DNA from: an uncultured Olsenella sp.
GTDB taxonomy: Bacteria; Actinomycetota; Coriobacteriia; Coriobacteriales; Atopobiaceae
Direction: 5' to 3'
NCBI GenBank assembly: GCA_900548775.1
Contig: URLM01000006.1
Span: forward strand, 1-64,000
DNA: 64,000 bases
Below the pieces are notes generated by a model. The model searched no databases. It saw nothing but the letters and a program-made list of their open reading frames with translations, and had not been told where the DNA came from. Shown piece by piece: positions 52,294 through 61,976 of this stretch. The position numbers and the translations under genes were made by a program. Numbering within the stretch: the stretch's first letter is position 1; each line of letters starts with the position of its first letter.

Positions 52294-53624
52294 CAGCTCT
52301 CGCCGCCATCGACAACCTCGCCGACGAGGTCGTAGGTGAACGAGTCGACGAGGTCGCACGTCACGACGTCGCCAACGGATAGCTCGCCGCTCTCGATGTG
52401 CACCACGCCATCTGAGTCTGGCGCTTGGAACCACGCATGACCGATGAATTCCGCACCATCGGGGCTCTCCTCGACCCCGTCGATGAGGACGCGCACGCGC
52501 TCGCCGACGTGTCTCTCGGCAGCAGCGAAGCCGAGCTGCTCGGTGAGGTCGATGAGCCGCTGCGTGCGCTCGAGCTTGACCTCGTCGGGCACCTGGTCGG
52601 GCATCGTGGCGGCACGGGTGCCGTCTTCGGGCGAGTAGCTGAAGACTGAGCAGTAGTCGAACTCCTCGTCCTGCAGGAAGTCCAACAGCTCCTGCGCCTC
52701 CTCGTCGGTCTCGCCGGGAAATCCTGCCATCGCCGTGGTGCGCAGCACCATGCCGGGAATCTCCTCGCGCAGATGCGCGAAGAGCGCGGAGAACTCCTCT
52801 GGCGAGCCCTTGCGGCCCATGCGCTCCAAGACGGAAGCGGAGCAGTGCTGGATGGGGATGTCGATGTAGGGAAGCACCTCGGGAACGTCGCGAATCGTCG
52901 AGACAAGCTCCTCGGTCATCCCCTCGGGCTGCAGGTACAGCACGCGGACCCAGCCCCCGAACGGGCGGACGACCTCGGCAACCTGGCGAAGGAGCGAGGC
53001 GAGGGTGCGGGGCTCCTCGAGGTCGGACCCCCAGATGCCGGTGTCCTGACCGATGAGGACCACCTCGCGCACGCCACCCTCCATGAGAGAACGGACCTCT
53101 TCGCAGATCTGGGCTGCGTCACGCGAGTGGTAGCGCCCCCGGATGTAGGGAATGGCGCAGAATGCGCAGAACCTGTCGCAGCCTTCGGATATCTTGACGT
53201 AGGCGCTCGCCCCGTCGACCGTACGAAGGACCCCCTGGGGCACACCGGGCGCAACGTCTCTCTCGAGGCCAAGGACCCCGTCGACAACGGCAACGATGCC
53301 ATCCTCGTCATCTGCGTTCACGAACGCAGAGACCTCGGGAAGCTCCTCAGCGAGCGGAGCACCGTAGCGGGAGGGTACGCAACCGCACATAACGATTGGG
53401 AGATTTCGGCCCTCGCCCCGCTCCTGCTCCGAAAGCTCGAGCGTCGTGTCGAGAGACTCCTGCGTGGCAGAGACGAGAAACGCGCAGGTGTTGATCAGCG
53501 CGACATCTGCCTTGTCGGGGTCGCTGGTCTCGTCGTATCCGGCACCAAGGAGAAGTGCGCGCATGCGGTCGGTGTCGACCTCGTTCTTGGCGCAGCCGCG
53601 GGTAATGAAGAGAACGTTTGGCAT
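52293..53624 (-). CDS. rimO: Ribosomal protein S12 methylthiotransferase RimO
   Basis: 443 residues. The N-terminal domain starts VLFITRGCAKNEVDTDRM with Cys11; the radical SAM motif CDRFCAFC is in SEGCDRFCAFCAIPYIRGRY; a TRAM domain ends the protein. RGCAKN rather than the FGCQMN of MiaB separates it from that paralogue. It methylthiolates Asp of ribosomal protein S12. It is coupled to pgsA. Confidence 0.94.
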   Translation of the reverse strand: MPNVLFITRGCAKNEVDTDRMRALLLGAGYDETSDPDKADVALINTCAFLVSATQESLDTTLELSEQERGEGRNLPIVMCGCVPSRYGAPLAEELPEVSAFVNADDEDGIVAVVDGVLGLERDVAPGVPQGVLRTVDGASAYVKISEGCDRFCAFCAIPYIRGRYHSRDAAQICEEVRSLMEGGVREVVLIGQDTGIWGSDLEEPRTLASLLRQVAEVVRPFGGWVRVLYLQPEGMTEELVSTIRDVPEVLPYIDIPIQHCSASVLERMGRKGSPEEFSALFAHLREEIPGMVLRTTAMAGFPGETDEEAQELLDFLQDEEFDYCSVFSYSPEDGTRAATMPDQVPDEVKLERTQRLIDLTEQLGFAAAERHVGERVRVLIDGVEESPDGAEFIGHAWFQAPDSDGVVHIESGELSVGDVVTCDLVDSFTYDLVGEVVDGGES

Positions 53625-53633
53625 GGTGTGACC

Positions 53634-54131
53634 TTATCGGTAGTTGACGTACTGGAGCGGCTGACCGTAGTCATTGCCGCGCAGGAGTGCGATGACCTGC
53701 TGCAGGGCATCCTTTGAAGGCGAGCTCACACGGAGCTTGTCACCCTCGATGGTGGCCTTGACCTTGATCTTAGAGTCGCGAATGTCCTTGGAGATCTTCT
53801 TGCCAAGCTCCGAATCGATTCCCTGGACGAGATGGCCCTGCTGTCGGACGCTCATGCCAGAGGCCGCCTGGGGCTTGCCCCAACGGAGGGCGGAGAGGTC
53901 GACGCCACGCTTCACAAGCTTGGAGCCGAGGATGTCGCGCACCTGACCGGCAACGAAGTCGGAAGGCGCCTCAACCGTGAACACTCCCTCGCCCTTTGCG
54001 AGAGAGAGCGAGGCGCCCGTTCCCTTGAGGTCATAGCGCTGCGATATCTCTCGTGTCGCCTGCTGGTAGGCGTTGTCGACCTCCTGCATGTCGACGGTTG
54101 ACACGACGTCGAAGCTAGAATCCTTGGCCAT
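53634..54131 (-). CDS. YajQ-family nucleotide-binding protein
   Basis: 165 residues from the ATG at 54131 with AAGGGGAG upstream. Begins DSSFDVVSTVDMQEVDNAYQ-type sequence and ends with the second ferredoxin-like repeat and ALLRGNDYGQPLQYVNYR, diagnostic of YajQ. Members bind nucleotides or RNA, and a Xanthomonas member binds cyclic di-GMP. Its role here is unknown. It is 9 bases from rimO. Confidence 0.93.
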   Translation of the reverse strand: MAKDSSFDVVSTVDMQEVDNAYQQATREISQRYDLKGTGASLSLAKGEGVFTVEAPSDFVAGQVRDILGSKLVKRGVDLSALRWGKPQAASGMSVRQQGHLVQGIDSELGKKISKDIRDSKIKVKATIEGDKLRVSSPSKDALQQVIALLRGNDYGQPLQYVNYR

Positions 54132-54228
54132 GCTCTCCCCTTCCCTGGCAAACCGATTGTCGCGATAGCCATGCAACAAGGCGCCATTGCATCTTTCGAG
54201 GCCGTATGAGGCTCTCTCGTGTGAATCC

Positions 54229-55884
54229 CTAGTTAGTCGTAGTCTTGCTTGTGGAGACGGTACCCGAGGTCGTGGTAGACGTCGAATTCGCACTCCCGGA
54301 CTTCTGAGAGCCTGACGCGCTCGTCGAACTCGAGGAGTCTCCAGAGCCTGTCGAAGCGTCTGCGGAGGTCTCGTCTGTTGAGGGCGCCGGTGTTCCCTTG
54401 ATGGTGAGGGAGCCAATGCCAGAGGCCTTGGAGTCAAAGCTCTTCTGCGTGCCGTTCTCGGTGACCGTGACCGCGCCGGGGTTGCCCGCACGAACGGTAA
54501 TCGAGTCCGTGACCGTGTACTTCTCCTCCCATGGCCCCGTCACCGTGCTTGCCACCTCGCTCGAGCCGTCGTTCGTGATCTCGAGCCAGGAGGTCTCCCC
54601 GCTTGCCACAGAGACGGTGACAACCGTCTCCTGCGCCGTCTCGCCACTTTCTGCAGTGGACGAGTCTTTATCAGCCGCGTCCTCACTCGTCGTGGTGGTC
54701 GTGGTGGTCGTGGTGGTGGTCGTCGGCGTGGAATCCGTGGAGGAGTCCGACGACGTGGAGTCGGTCGACGTCGTGCTCACGGGAACGGTCGACTTTGACT
54801 CGCTTTGCGTTGTCTTGTTGCCAACGCACGAGCGAACCGAGAGAACGAGGATGAGCGTGAGGGCGAGCGCAAGGGCGAGGATCACGAGAAGTATCGAACG
54901 ACGGTTGTCCTGAGGACCACGGCGGCGCGAGCTGCCGGAGAGGCGATTTCTCTGGTCGTCAGAGCGGCGACGGACCTTTGGCCTGTCAACGCTGGCGATG
55001 TTTCTCGACGAGCGCCTGCCCGAGATGGTCGAGGCACGGTCATAAGGCCTCGCCGCATCGTCGTAGCGGAGGTCATCTGTGTACTCCCCCGCGCGGACGC
55101 TCCTCGTGCTCACGTCGTCGCGCTCATAGAGACGCTGTGCTCGGGAGGAGTCACGACGATAGGCGCGCGCGGTCTCCCTGCGCTCCTCGACGCCGTTTTG
55201 CCCCTCACGCAGGAGCCGGTTGGCGGGATCGTCCACACGGCGCCTCTGCTGGGCATATCTGCTGCGTTGGCGCGAAGTGTAGCGGTCGGGCTCGCGCGTG
55301 CGGGCCTCATCGCGATAGCGGTCGGATGTCGAGTTGTAGGGCCTGCCGTAGACGTACTCCGCATGGGAATACGAGGGTGATTGGCTTCGTGTGCCCGCCG
55401 GGTAGCTCGATCCCGCGAGGGGAACGGAGGAAGGCGTGCGGGGCCTGGGACCCGATGTGGTGGCGAAGGCGCCCATGTCGCCCGCCGGCCCACCGGAGGT
55501 GGGAAGGAGCCCCTTGTACTGCACATACGCCTTGGGGCGGGACTCCGCCTCGTTCACCACGTCGTAGCCCTGGACGCCGCGGCCAGACTGCGTGTCGCGC
55601 GTACGTCGCCGAAGCTCGTGCGAGGAGGTCCCATGCACGTGCTCGTAGAGCTCCTCCTGGAAGAGGTCGACGATCTCCCGGGGATTGAGCCCCAGGTAGC
55701 GAGCATACGAGGAGAGCATGCCCTGAGCATAGCCACTCTGGGGGATGTTCTCGAAGTCTCCCTCCTCGAAGGCGATGAGAACCTGCTCCTTGAGCTTGAG
55801 GACCTGCGAGGCCTGGCCCACGGTGAGGCCAAGCTGTCGACGACGATCAAGAAGCATCTCGCTAAAGCGCGGGCGCGACGACAT
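54229..55884 (-). CDS. RodZ-like helix-turn-helix membrane protein
   Basis: 551 residues. A cytoplasmic HTH (about 8-75, LGLTVGQASQVLKLKEQVL) is followed by a long basic, Arg/Tyr/Ser-rich disordered region, one membrane helix (about 327-350), a Thr/Ser-rich spacer and an extracytoplasmic C-terminal beta domain (about 425-505, like DUF4115) ending in another Ser/Thr tail. RodZ links MreB-type cell-shape machinery to the envelope. It is much longer than the usual 300-350 residues because of the low-complexity linkers. Next to ftsK as in many Gram-positives. Confidence 0.85.
   Translation of the reverse strand: MSSRPRFSEMLLDRRRQLGLTVGQASQVLKLKEQVLIAFEEGDFENIPQSGYAQGMLSSYARYLGLNPREIVDLFQEELYEHVHGTSSHELRRRTRDTQSGRGVQGYDVVNEAESRPKAYVQYKGLLPTSGGPAGDMGAFATTSGPRPRTPSSVPLAGSSYPAGTRSQSPSYSHAEYVYGRPYNSTSDRYRDEARTREPDRYTSRQRSRYAQQRRRVDDPANRLLREGQNGVEERRETARAYRRDSSRAQRLYERDDVSTRSVRAGEYTDDLRYDDAARPYDRASTISGRRSSRNIASVDRPKVRRRSDDQRNRLSGSSRRRGPQDNRRSILLVILALALALTLILVLSVRSCVGNKTTQSESKSTVPVSTTSTDSTSSDSSTDSTPTTTTTTTTTTTTSEDAADKDSSTAESGETAQETVVTVSVASGETSWLEITNDGSSEVASTVTGPWEEKYTVTDSITVRAGNPGAVTVTENGTQKSFDSKASGIGSLTIKGTPAPSTDETSADASTGSGDSSSSTSASGSQKSGSANSTSTTTSGTVSTSKTTTN
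54688..54723. repeat. Poly-threonine codon repeat inside rodZ
   Basis: Twelve consecutive Thr codons (ACC/ACG on the minus strand) from a short GGT/CGT-type microsatellite. It could change length by slippage; changes in multiples of three would only alter spacer length. Confidence 0.7.
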
Positions 55885-55890
55885 TGTAGG

Positions 55891-58419
55891 CTACACCTCC
55901 TCGAAATCCTGCTCAGCGGCCTTGAGGTCCTCGAGACCCTCCTTGTCGAGAAGCACGTCGCGCGGCTTCGAGCCGTTGGCGGGACCCACGACGCCCTTGT
56001 TCTCGAGCATGTCCATGATTCTTCCTGCTCTAGCGTACCCCACGGAAAGCGCCCTCTGGAGGCTGGAGGTGGAACCAAGCTGAGAGTTCACAACGATGTC
56101 CGCGGCCTCCCAGAGGAGAGGGTCGTCCGCGGGAGCGGAGGGCTCGCTTGAACCACCAGGGGTCATCGGCGAGACGGCTGTGAGGATGTCGTCGTGGTAG
56201 TCGGTGTCGTGGTGCTCCTTGATGAAGGAGACCACCCGCTCGACCTCCTCTTCCGAGACATAGCAGCCCTGTGCTCGCCGAGGCCTAACGCCGCGCAGCT
56301 TGTAGAGCATGTCGCCATGGCCGAGGAGCCTCTCGGCGCCCGTCTGGTCGAGGATGATGCGGGAGTTCATGCCGTTGTCGACGGAAAGCGCCACGCGGTT
56401 GTCGATGTTCGCCTTGATGAGGCCCGTCACGACGTCTGCTGAGGGACGCTGGGTGGCGACGATGAGGTGGATGCCCGCAGCACGTCCGAGCTGGGCGATG
56501 CGGACAATGGAGGCCTCTACGTCCTTGCCGGCGACCATCATGAGGTCCGAGAGCTCGTCGATCACGATGACGAAGTACGGCATGTGCTTGGGAGGGTTCT
56601 CCATGTCTGCGTACTTGTCACCATCGACGTCGCGGTTGTAGGACTTGATGTCGCGCACCTTGTAGTGCTCGAAGACCTTGAGGCGCCGCTCCATCTCGGT
56701 GACGCCCCAGGAGAGGGCGCTCGCAGCCTTGTTGGGCTCGGTGACCACGGGGACGTAGAGGTGTGGCAGTCCAGCGTAGTAGGTGAACTCGACGCGCTTG
56801 GGGTCCACCATGATGAGGCGGACCTCCTCGGGCGTGGCGCGCATGAGGATGGTCATGACGATGCTGTTGAGAAGGACCGACTTGCCGGAGCCCGTGGTAC
56901 CCGCCACGAGGAGGTGCGGCAGGCCGGCGATGTCCACGACCACTGGGTTGCCCTCGGAGTCGCGGCCGAACGCCGCCTCGAGCGGGCCGCCCTTTACGTA
57001 GGGCAGCACGTCTCCCAGGTAGACGGGCTGAGTCGTTTTGTTGGGGATCTCGATGCCCACGAGCGAGGTGCCCGGAATGGGTGCGAAGATGCGCACCGAG
57101 CGGGAGGCGAGCGAGAGCGCGATGTCGTCTTGGAGGTTGGTGATCTTGCTCACGCGCTCGCCCTCGCCCATCTCGATCTTGAACGTGGTAACCGAGGGGC
57201 CGGCAACCCAGCCGACCACGCGGGAGGTGAGCCCAAACTCCTCGAGCGTGCCCTGGAGCTTGGCTGCCACGGCAGAGAGCTCGTCGTCGGACTCCGCGCT
57301 CACGCCGGAGTTGGGGTTCACCATGAGCATGTCAGGCGGGGGGAGCTCGCGCCCGTCGTCGCTCGCGGCTGGGTCAGGGGCCTGCGGGGCCTTGGACTGC
57401 TGCGCCTTGCCGGAAGAGGGCTTGGCGGCGAGAAAGGCGGGAACGGCCTCCTTGTCCTTCGAGCCACGGCCGCCGCGCGTCTTCTTGCCCTTCGAGGGAT
57501 CATCAAGGAGCGTGGTGGGGGCAGCGTCGTCGAGAAGCGCGGTCTGAGCTTGGTCGGGCGTGACTTCCTCGGATGCGACGGCAGGGGCAGGTGTTGCGTC
57601 CTGCTTCTTGGGACGCCCACGACGCAGCACACTGGTCTTGCGGGCGCCGATGAAGGACGTCTCCCCCTCACCGGTCTCGTCGAAGAGCGAGCCCTGGGTC
57701 TGCCCGGCCGCCGCAGGCGCGACCGCCATTGCCGGCGCCGCCTCACGAGCAGCCTCCCTCTCGGCAGCGCGCTCTTCCCGGGCGATGCGACGGCTCTCGG
57801 AGGCCTCCTGCGCCCTGAGGTGAATCTTTGCGACAGCACCAGAGATGGAGAACCCGCACACGACGGCTCCGGCGATGATCACGCCGACGAGAATGACGTT
57901 GCCCACGATCAAGCCAACGAGTCGCATGAGCCAATACGCGAAGAAGCCGCCGACGTATCCGCCAGCAGACTCCACAGCAGGCTCAGCGAGCGCCAGAGAG
58001 GGAGTGTCTACGACGCCCGGGTGGTTGAGCGAGAGCTGCGCCAGGATGGCCACGACGATAAGCACGAGACCCCCAGCCACGCGGCCGGAAATCGGCCCGT
58101 CCTCATCCATGAAGAACGTGCACGCAAAGATGAAGAGGGCGATCGGCGCAAGAACAGCCCCGGCCCCAAACAGCAGGGTGAGCGCATGGCCGACCATGCT
58201 TGTAACGATTGCCGAGGTTGGGGCGACCAACGCCACGAACATGGCCACGGCAACAACCGCCAAGACCACGCCGAGAATGTCGTTCTGCGTGGACGAAAGC
58301 CCCTGCTGGGACGTATTGGCCCCGCGGCCGCGAGGTGCCTGGCGTGAGCCAGCGCCCCGCGCCTTGGAGCCCTTCCTTGCTGCCTTACCTGCTGCGTTTG
58401 ATCTGCGATTCGAGGGCAT
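55891..58419 (-). CDS. ftsK: DNA translocase FtsK/SpoIIIE
   Basis: 842 residues. Four to five N-terminal membrane helices (about 45-200), a Pro/Ala/Lys-rich linker, then the RecA-like motor with Walker A GTTGSGKSVLLN near residue 505 and Walker B YFVIVIDELSDLMM, and a gamma winged-helix domain at the C terminus (about 775-842) that reads KOPS-like sequences. It pumps chromosomes through the division septum. The linker is much shorter than in E. coli FtsK, as in SpoIIIE. Confidence 0.96.
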   Translation of the reverse strand: MPSNRRSNAAGKAARKGSKARGAGSRQAPRGRGANTSQQGLSSTQNDILGVVLAVVAVAMFVALVAPTSAIVTSMVGHALTLLFGAGAVLAPIALFIFACTFFMDEDGPISGRVAGGLVLIVVAILAQLSLNHPGVVDTPSLALAEPAVESAGGYVGGFFAYWLMRLVGLIVGNVILVGVIIAGAVVCGFSISGAVAKIHLRAQEASESRRIAREERAAEREAAREAAPAMAVAPAAAGQTQGSLFDETGEGETSFIGARKTSVLRRGRPKKQDATPAPAVASEEVTPDQAQTALLDDAAPTTLLDDPSKGKKTRGGRGSKDKEAVPAFLAAKPSSGKAQQSKAPQAPDPAASDDGRELPPPDMLMVNPNSGVSAESDDELSAVAAKLQGTLEEFGLTSRVVGWVAGPSVTTFKIEMGEGERVSKITNLQDDIALSLASRSVRIFAPIPGTSLVGIEIPNKTTQPVYLGDVLPYVKGGPLEAAFGRDSEGNPVVVDIAGLPHLLVAGTTGSGKSVLLNSIVMTILMRATPEEVRLIMVDPKRVEFTYYAGLPHLYVPVVTEPNKAASALSWGVTEMERRLKVFEHYKVRDIKSYNRDVDGDKYADMENPPKHMPYFVIVIDELSDLMMVAGKDVEASIVRIAQLGRAAGIHLIVATQRPSADVVTGLIKANIDNRVALSVDNGMNSRIILDQTGAERLLGHGDMLYKLRGVRPRRAQGCYVSEEEVERVVSFIKEHHDTDYHDDILTAVSPMTPGGSSEPSAPADDPLLWEAADIVVNSQLGSTSSLQRALSVGYARAGRIMDMLENKGVVGPANGSKPRDVLLDKEGLEDLKAAEQDFEEV

Positions 58420-58423
58420 GTAC

Positions 58424-60088
58424 CTAGACCTCCATCACGACCGGAATCACCATCGGCCGCGTGTGCGTCTTGCTCCAAAGGAAGTTGGAAAGCGAGTTTC
58501 TCACGCCCTTGCGTACGGTGTCAATGCTCGCGCCATTGCCCTTCTCGAGTCGCTCGACCTGCGAACGCACGAGGGCACGAGCGTCATCCATGAGGGCGTC
58601 GTCCGTGGCGAACGAGACGCCGCGGCCGGAGAGGTCGATGGTGTCGACGGAGTGGTTGCGCGAGCGAACGGCCACCACGCAGGTGATGACGCCGTCCTGT
58701 GCGAGGCGCTGGCGGTCGCGGAGGACCACCGGGTTGGCATCGGTGATCGAGAGGCCGTCAACGTAGACGACCCCAGAGTCGACCGACGGCCCACGGCGGG
58801 CCTTGCCGTGACGGACCTCGAGCGAGTCACCGTTGTCGAGGATGAAGATGTTGCGCTCGGGAATCCCGACCTGCTGGGCGAGCTTGGCGTGAGCGCGAAG
58901 GTGCTGGGCCTCGCCGTGCACCGGCATGAAGTAGCGGGGCTTGACCATGGCGAGCATGAGCTTGAGCTCTTCCTGCGACCCATGGCCGGAGACGTGAACA
59001 AGCGCCTGGCTCTTGTCGTAGATGTCGCAACCCAGCTTGGAGAGCGAGTTGATGATGCCCTGGACGCTCTTCTCGTTGCCGGGAATGGGGTTGGCCGAGA
59101 TGATGACCGTGTCGCCCTCGTGAATCGAGAGGCTCTTGTGCTCGCCGTTTGCCATGCGGGCAAGCGCCGAGAGGGGCTCGCCCTGGCTGCCGGTGCAGAG
59201 GACCACGATCTTCTCGTCCGGGATCTTCTCGAGGTCATAGGCATCGATGATGTCGTCATCGGCAATCCGGAGATAGCCCAGCTCGCGGGCGACCTTGGTG
59301 TTTGTGACCATCGAGCGGCCCGTCACGACCACCTTGCGGCCAACGGTCACCGAGGCGTCGCAGATCTGCTGGAGTCGGTGGATGTGGCTCGAGAACGAGG
59401 CGACGAAGACGCGGCCAGGCGCGTTCTTGATGATGTGTCGGAGAGCCGGTCCGACGGCAGCCTCGGAAGGAGTGAAGCCGGGGCGCGTGGCGTTGGTTGA
59501 GTCGGAAAGCAGGACGTCGATGCCCTCGGCCGCAAAGCGGTTGACGGCGGCGTAGTTGGGACGAACGCCGTCGATGGGGGTCTGGTCGAGCTTGAAGTCA
59601 CCGGTGTGCATCACGTTGCCGGCGGGCGTGTTCATGAAGACGCCAAACGCGGCGGGGATGGAGTGCGTCATCGAGAAGAACGTGATGTTGAAGGCTCCGA
59701 GCGTGACCGTGGAGCCATCCTGTACCTCGCGGAACTTGGGGCTCTTGATGTTGTGCTCGGCGAGCTTGCCCTGGATGATCCCAAGCGTGAGCTTGCTCGA
59801 GTAGATGGGGACCTTGTGGGTGAGGTCCTGGAGGAGATACGGAAGGGCGCCCGTGTGGTCCTCGTGGCCATGCGTGATGATGATGCCGCGCAGCTTGTCC
59901 TCGTTCTCAAGGACGTAGGTGTAGTCCGGGAGGATGAGGTCGATGCCTGGCTGCTCGTCATCGGGGAACATGAGGCCGGCGTCAACCATGACCATGTCGT
60001 CTCCGTACTCGAACACGGTCATGTTCTTGCCGATCCCATCAAGACCACCTAGCGGGATGATCTTGAGGGCGGTGTCTTTCTTTGGCAT
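58424..60088 (-). CDS. rnj: Ribonuclease J
   Basis: 554 residues. Metallo-beta-lactamase fold with zinc motif HGHEDH at 73-78, a beta-CASP domain (GSQGEPLSAL), the SANPIPGNEK segment, His at VHVSGHGSQEE and a C-terminal domain. RNase J has 5-prime exonuclease and endonuclease activity in mRNA decay and rRNA maturation. It ends 4 bases before ftsK. With RNase Y it gives a complete Gram-positive-type decay set in this window. Confidence 0.96.
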   Translation of the reverse strand: MPKKDTALKIIPLGGLDGIGKNMTVFEYGDDMVMVDAGLMFPDDEQPGIDLILPDYTYVLENEDKLRGIIITHGHEDHTGALPYLLQDLTHKVPIYSSKLTLGIIQGKLAEHNIKSPKFREVQDGSTVTLGAFNITFFSMTHSIPAAFGVFMNTPAGNVMHTGDFKLDQTPIDGVRPNYAAVNRFAAEGIDVLLSDSTNATRPGFTPSEAAVGPALRHIIKNAPGRVFVASFSSHIHRLQQICDASVTVGRKVVVTGRSMVTNTKVARELGYLRIADDDIIDAYDLEKIPDEKIVVLCTGSQGEPLSALARMANGEHKSLSIHEGDTVIISANPIPGNEKSVQGIINSLSKLGCDIYDKSQALVHVSGHGSQEELKLMLAMVKPRYFMPVHGEAQHLRAHAKLAQQVGIPERNIFILDNGDSLEVRHGKARRGPSVDSGVVYVDGLSITDANPVVLRDRQRLAQDGVITCVVAVRSRNHSVDTIDLSGRGVSFATDDALMDDARALVRSQVERLEKGNGASIDTVRKGVRNSLSNFLWSKTHTRPMVIPVVMEV

Positions 60089-60456
60089 TGCGGGATAAAT
60101 CCTTTCTTCGTTGTTGATACGCTCGGCTTTCGCCGATATCTAGTGAGCAGTTCTGACGGCCATGTGCCGCCAGCCGCAACAGCTACGGTTTTGGTGCGCC
60201 GGCGTTCAAGGGGGACACGCAGGCGCTCTAGCCAATCTATTGTAGCCAAGCCAAGACTCGCGTGGCGAGGCTCCACGATGATTGCGGACTGGCTTGGCCC
60301 TCCGCTGGCCCCCCTTCGAGTTCGCCAAGTGCTGCCGAGAAGAAAATGGACGGAATGGGCCGCTAGGACATCGTTATGGGTCGATTTTCTTCTCAATAGG
60401 CGCTAGCACGGCAGCTGCTGGCTCGACAGACACCTGCGCGTTCGGACGGCCGCGCC
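60089..60456. other. Structured gap before the RNase J gene
   Basis: About 368 bases, no convincing gene. On the minus strand it holds a nested hairpin (outer arms 60245-60253/60290-60298, inner 60261-60265/60273-60277), an 8-bp stem with one mismatch at 60153-60173, and a small GAAA-tetraloop hairpin at 60123-60136 that would lie in the rnj leader. RNase J genes are often autoregulated, so these may matter. No known riboswitch core was seen. Confidence 0.45.
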
Positions 60457-61707
60457 TTACCTGCGAAGCCTGCCGAAAAGACGACGGAGCCCCGCAATGG
60501 GACCGTCACTGTTGGCAGTCCCCTCTTCTCGACCACCGGGGGCACCCGTCAGCCATTCAGCCTGCTCCGGGTATCGCTCGGCAAGCTCGCGCAGATGTAT
60601 ATGCGCAACGCGACGCATCTCCTGATACCGGGAAGACCCCTCACCAGCGGTTACCTGTGCATCCGCCTTACGCGCAAGGCAGAGTACCTGGTCAAGGGAA
60701 TCGCCCCGCGTAGGCTCCACGTGCCGATCGTATCGCTCGTATGCGCGGTCACGCACATATCGCCAAAGCTCTCCCGCAACGGCATCTGTCGGCCACTGTC
60801 CGAGCAGCAAGTCCACCGCCTCAGGGAGTTCTACCTCTGGAAGCCCATCAATCATCTCATTCGAGACATTCTCGAAAATTCGATCACGCGCATCAGCAAC
60901 CCGTTCGTCCCAGTCGTCGCGGGGAATGTCCGTCGCGTGCTCGCAGGCGAAGTCACGCATGAGACGCCAACCCTTAAACTCGCGCTCTGACGTCCTTCTA
61001 AGCGCATCGAGGGTCTCTCGGGAGCCAAGCGTCTCGCCGCGCCCAAGATGGTAGAGGTACCACGGAGAGTCAGACAGTCCGACGTATGTCAAGGCAAGCG
61101 CGTCGAGAATCATGCACAGGTAGATGTCATCCGAGAGGAGCAAACGCGTGTGCGCAGCCATGCCCCACGCCCTGCGAGCAAGGTCCCCGGAGAAGAGCTT
61201 GTGGTGCACGTGCCAGTCGAAGCTGTCTTTCTCGGCAAACTGGACACGCATGATGTCTGCGCCATTGAGGCGTCGCGGAATTGGCGTGAGAAAGCCCTGC
61301 ATGCCAGCCGCAGCACCGCTCGCAGCATCTCCTTCTGGGACTACCCGCACGCCAAAGTGGACGATATCGGCCTCATCTGCATGGGCCATCACAAGGTCCA
61401 ATGCCCCAGGTGCAAGCTCATCATCCTGGTCAACCAACATAACATGGGCTCCGCAAGAGGCTGCCACTCCCGCCTGTCGCGCACCAAGTGTGCCGACGTT
61501 TGTGTCGAGAAGAACCGGCCGCACTCGAGAGTCGCGCTCAGCAAGCGACAGGATGACATCCCTAGTATCGTCAGCCGAGGCGTCGTCCACCAAGAGAAGC
61601 TCGAGTTCGGAAAAGGACTGCCCGAGGATGCTCATTGCACATTCCTCAAGGTATCGTCCCCCGTTGTGTGCGGGGACTACAACAGAGAGCGCGAGCGACT
61701 CGGTCAT
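60457..61707 (-). CDS. Glycosyltransferase family 2 protein
   Basis: 416 residues. GT-A fold at about 7-215: LSVVVPAHNGGRYLEECAMSI, nucleotide-sugar Asp41-Asp42 (LLVDDASADDT), and the metal-binding DxD-type VDQDDE at 92-97. No membrane helices; the C-terminal half is helical and unrecognised. It adds a sugar to an envelope polymer or surface protein. Neighbours (a surface protein and the unidentified plus-strand gene) suggest a cell-surface glycan locus, but acceptor and donor are unknown. Confidence 0.85.
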   Translation of the reverse strand: MTESLALSVVVPAHNGGRYLEECAMSILGQSFSELELLLVDDASADDTRDVILSLAERDSRVRPVLLDTNVGTLGARQAGVAASCGAHVMLVDQDDELAPGALDLVMAHADEADIVHFGVRVVPEGDAASGAAAGMQGFLTPIPRRLNGADIMRVQFAEKDSFDWHVHHKLFSGDLARRAWGMAAHTRLLLSDDIYLCMILDALALTYVGLSDSPWYLYHLGRGETLGSRETLDALRRTSEREFKGWRLMRDFACEHATDIPRDDWDERVADARDRIFENVSNEMIDGLPEVELPEAVDLLLGQWPTDAVAGELWRYVRDRAYERYDRHVEPTRGDSLDQVLCLARKADAQVTAGEGSSRYQEMRRVAHIHLRELAERYPEQAEWLTGAPGGREEGTANSDGPIAGLRRLFGRLRR

Positions 61708-61885
61708 CGTATCTCCTGTCCGGCACGATGCTACCCATCGACAGTAAGTCCTGCGTGCCTGTTGTTACTCATTTCGATGTAGTTCGACATCCTAGCAGCC
61801 AGCCGCAAGATACCCAACTGCCCCTAAATTGCGCCGTGGGGTGTAGAGCCGAGTGCGCTAGGACTGTACTGAGATTATAGTCAGA

Positions 61886-61915
61886 GGGGCCCGGCGCGCC
61901 TTCGCGCCGAGCCCC
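61886..61915 (-). terminator. Hairpin after the BspA-like gene
   Basis: Thirteen-base arms with one C-A mismatch (61886-61898, 61903-61915) and a 4-base loop, 62 bases past the surface-protein stop. No T run. A TATAAT hexamer follows on the minus strand (61874-61879) and could be the -10 for the glycosyltransferase gene, though no -35 fits. Confidence 0.55.
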
Positions 61916-61976
61916 CCAAGTAAACGCCCCCATAAGAGCAAGCTCTCGTCAGCCCAAAATACCTTGCGGCCTCAGT

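Noticed and set aside
60049..60396. 115-codon open frame upstream of rnj on the same strand
   Set aside because: It runs into the rnj coding start in another frame and has no start site; better explained as rnj leader.
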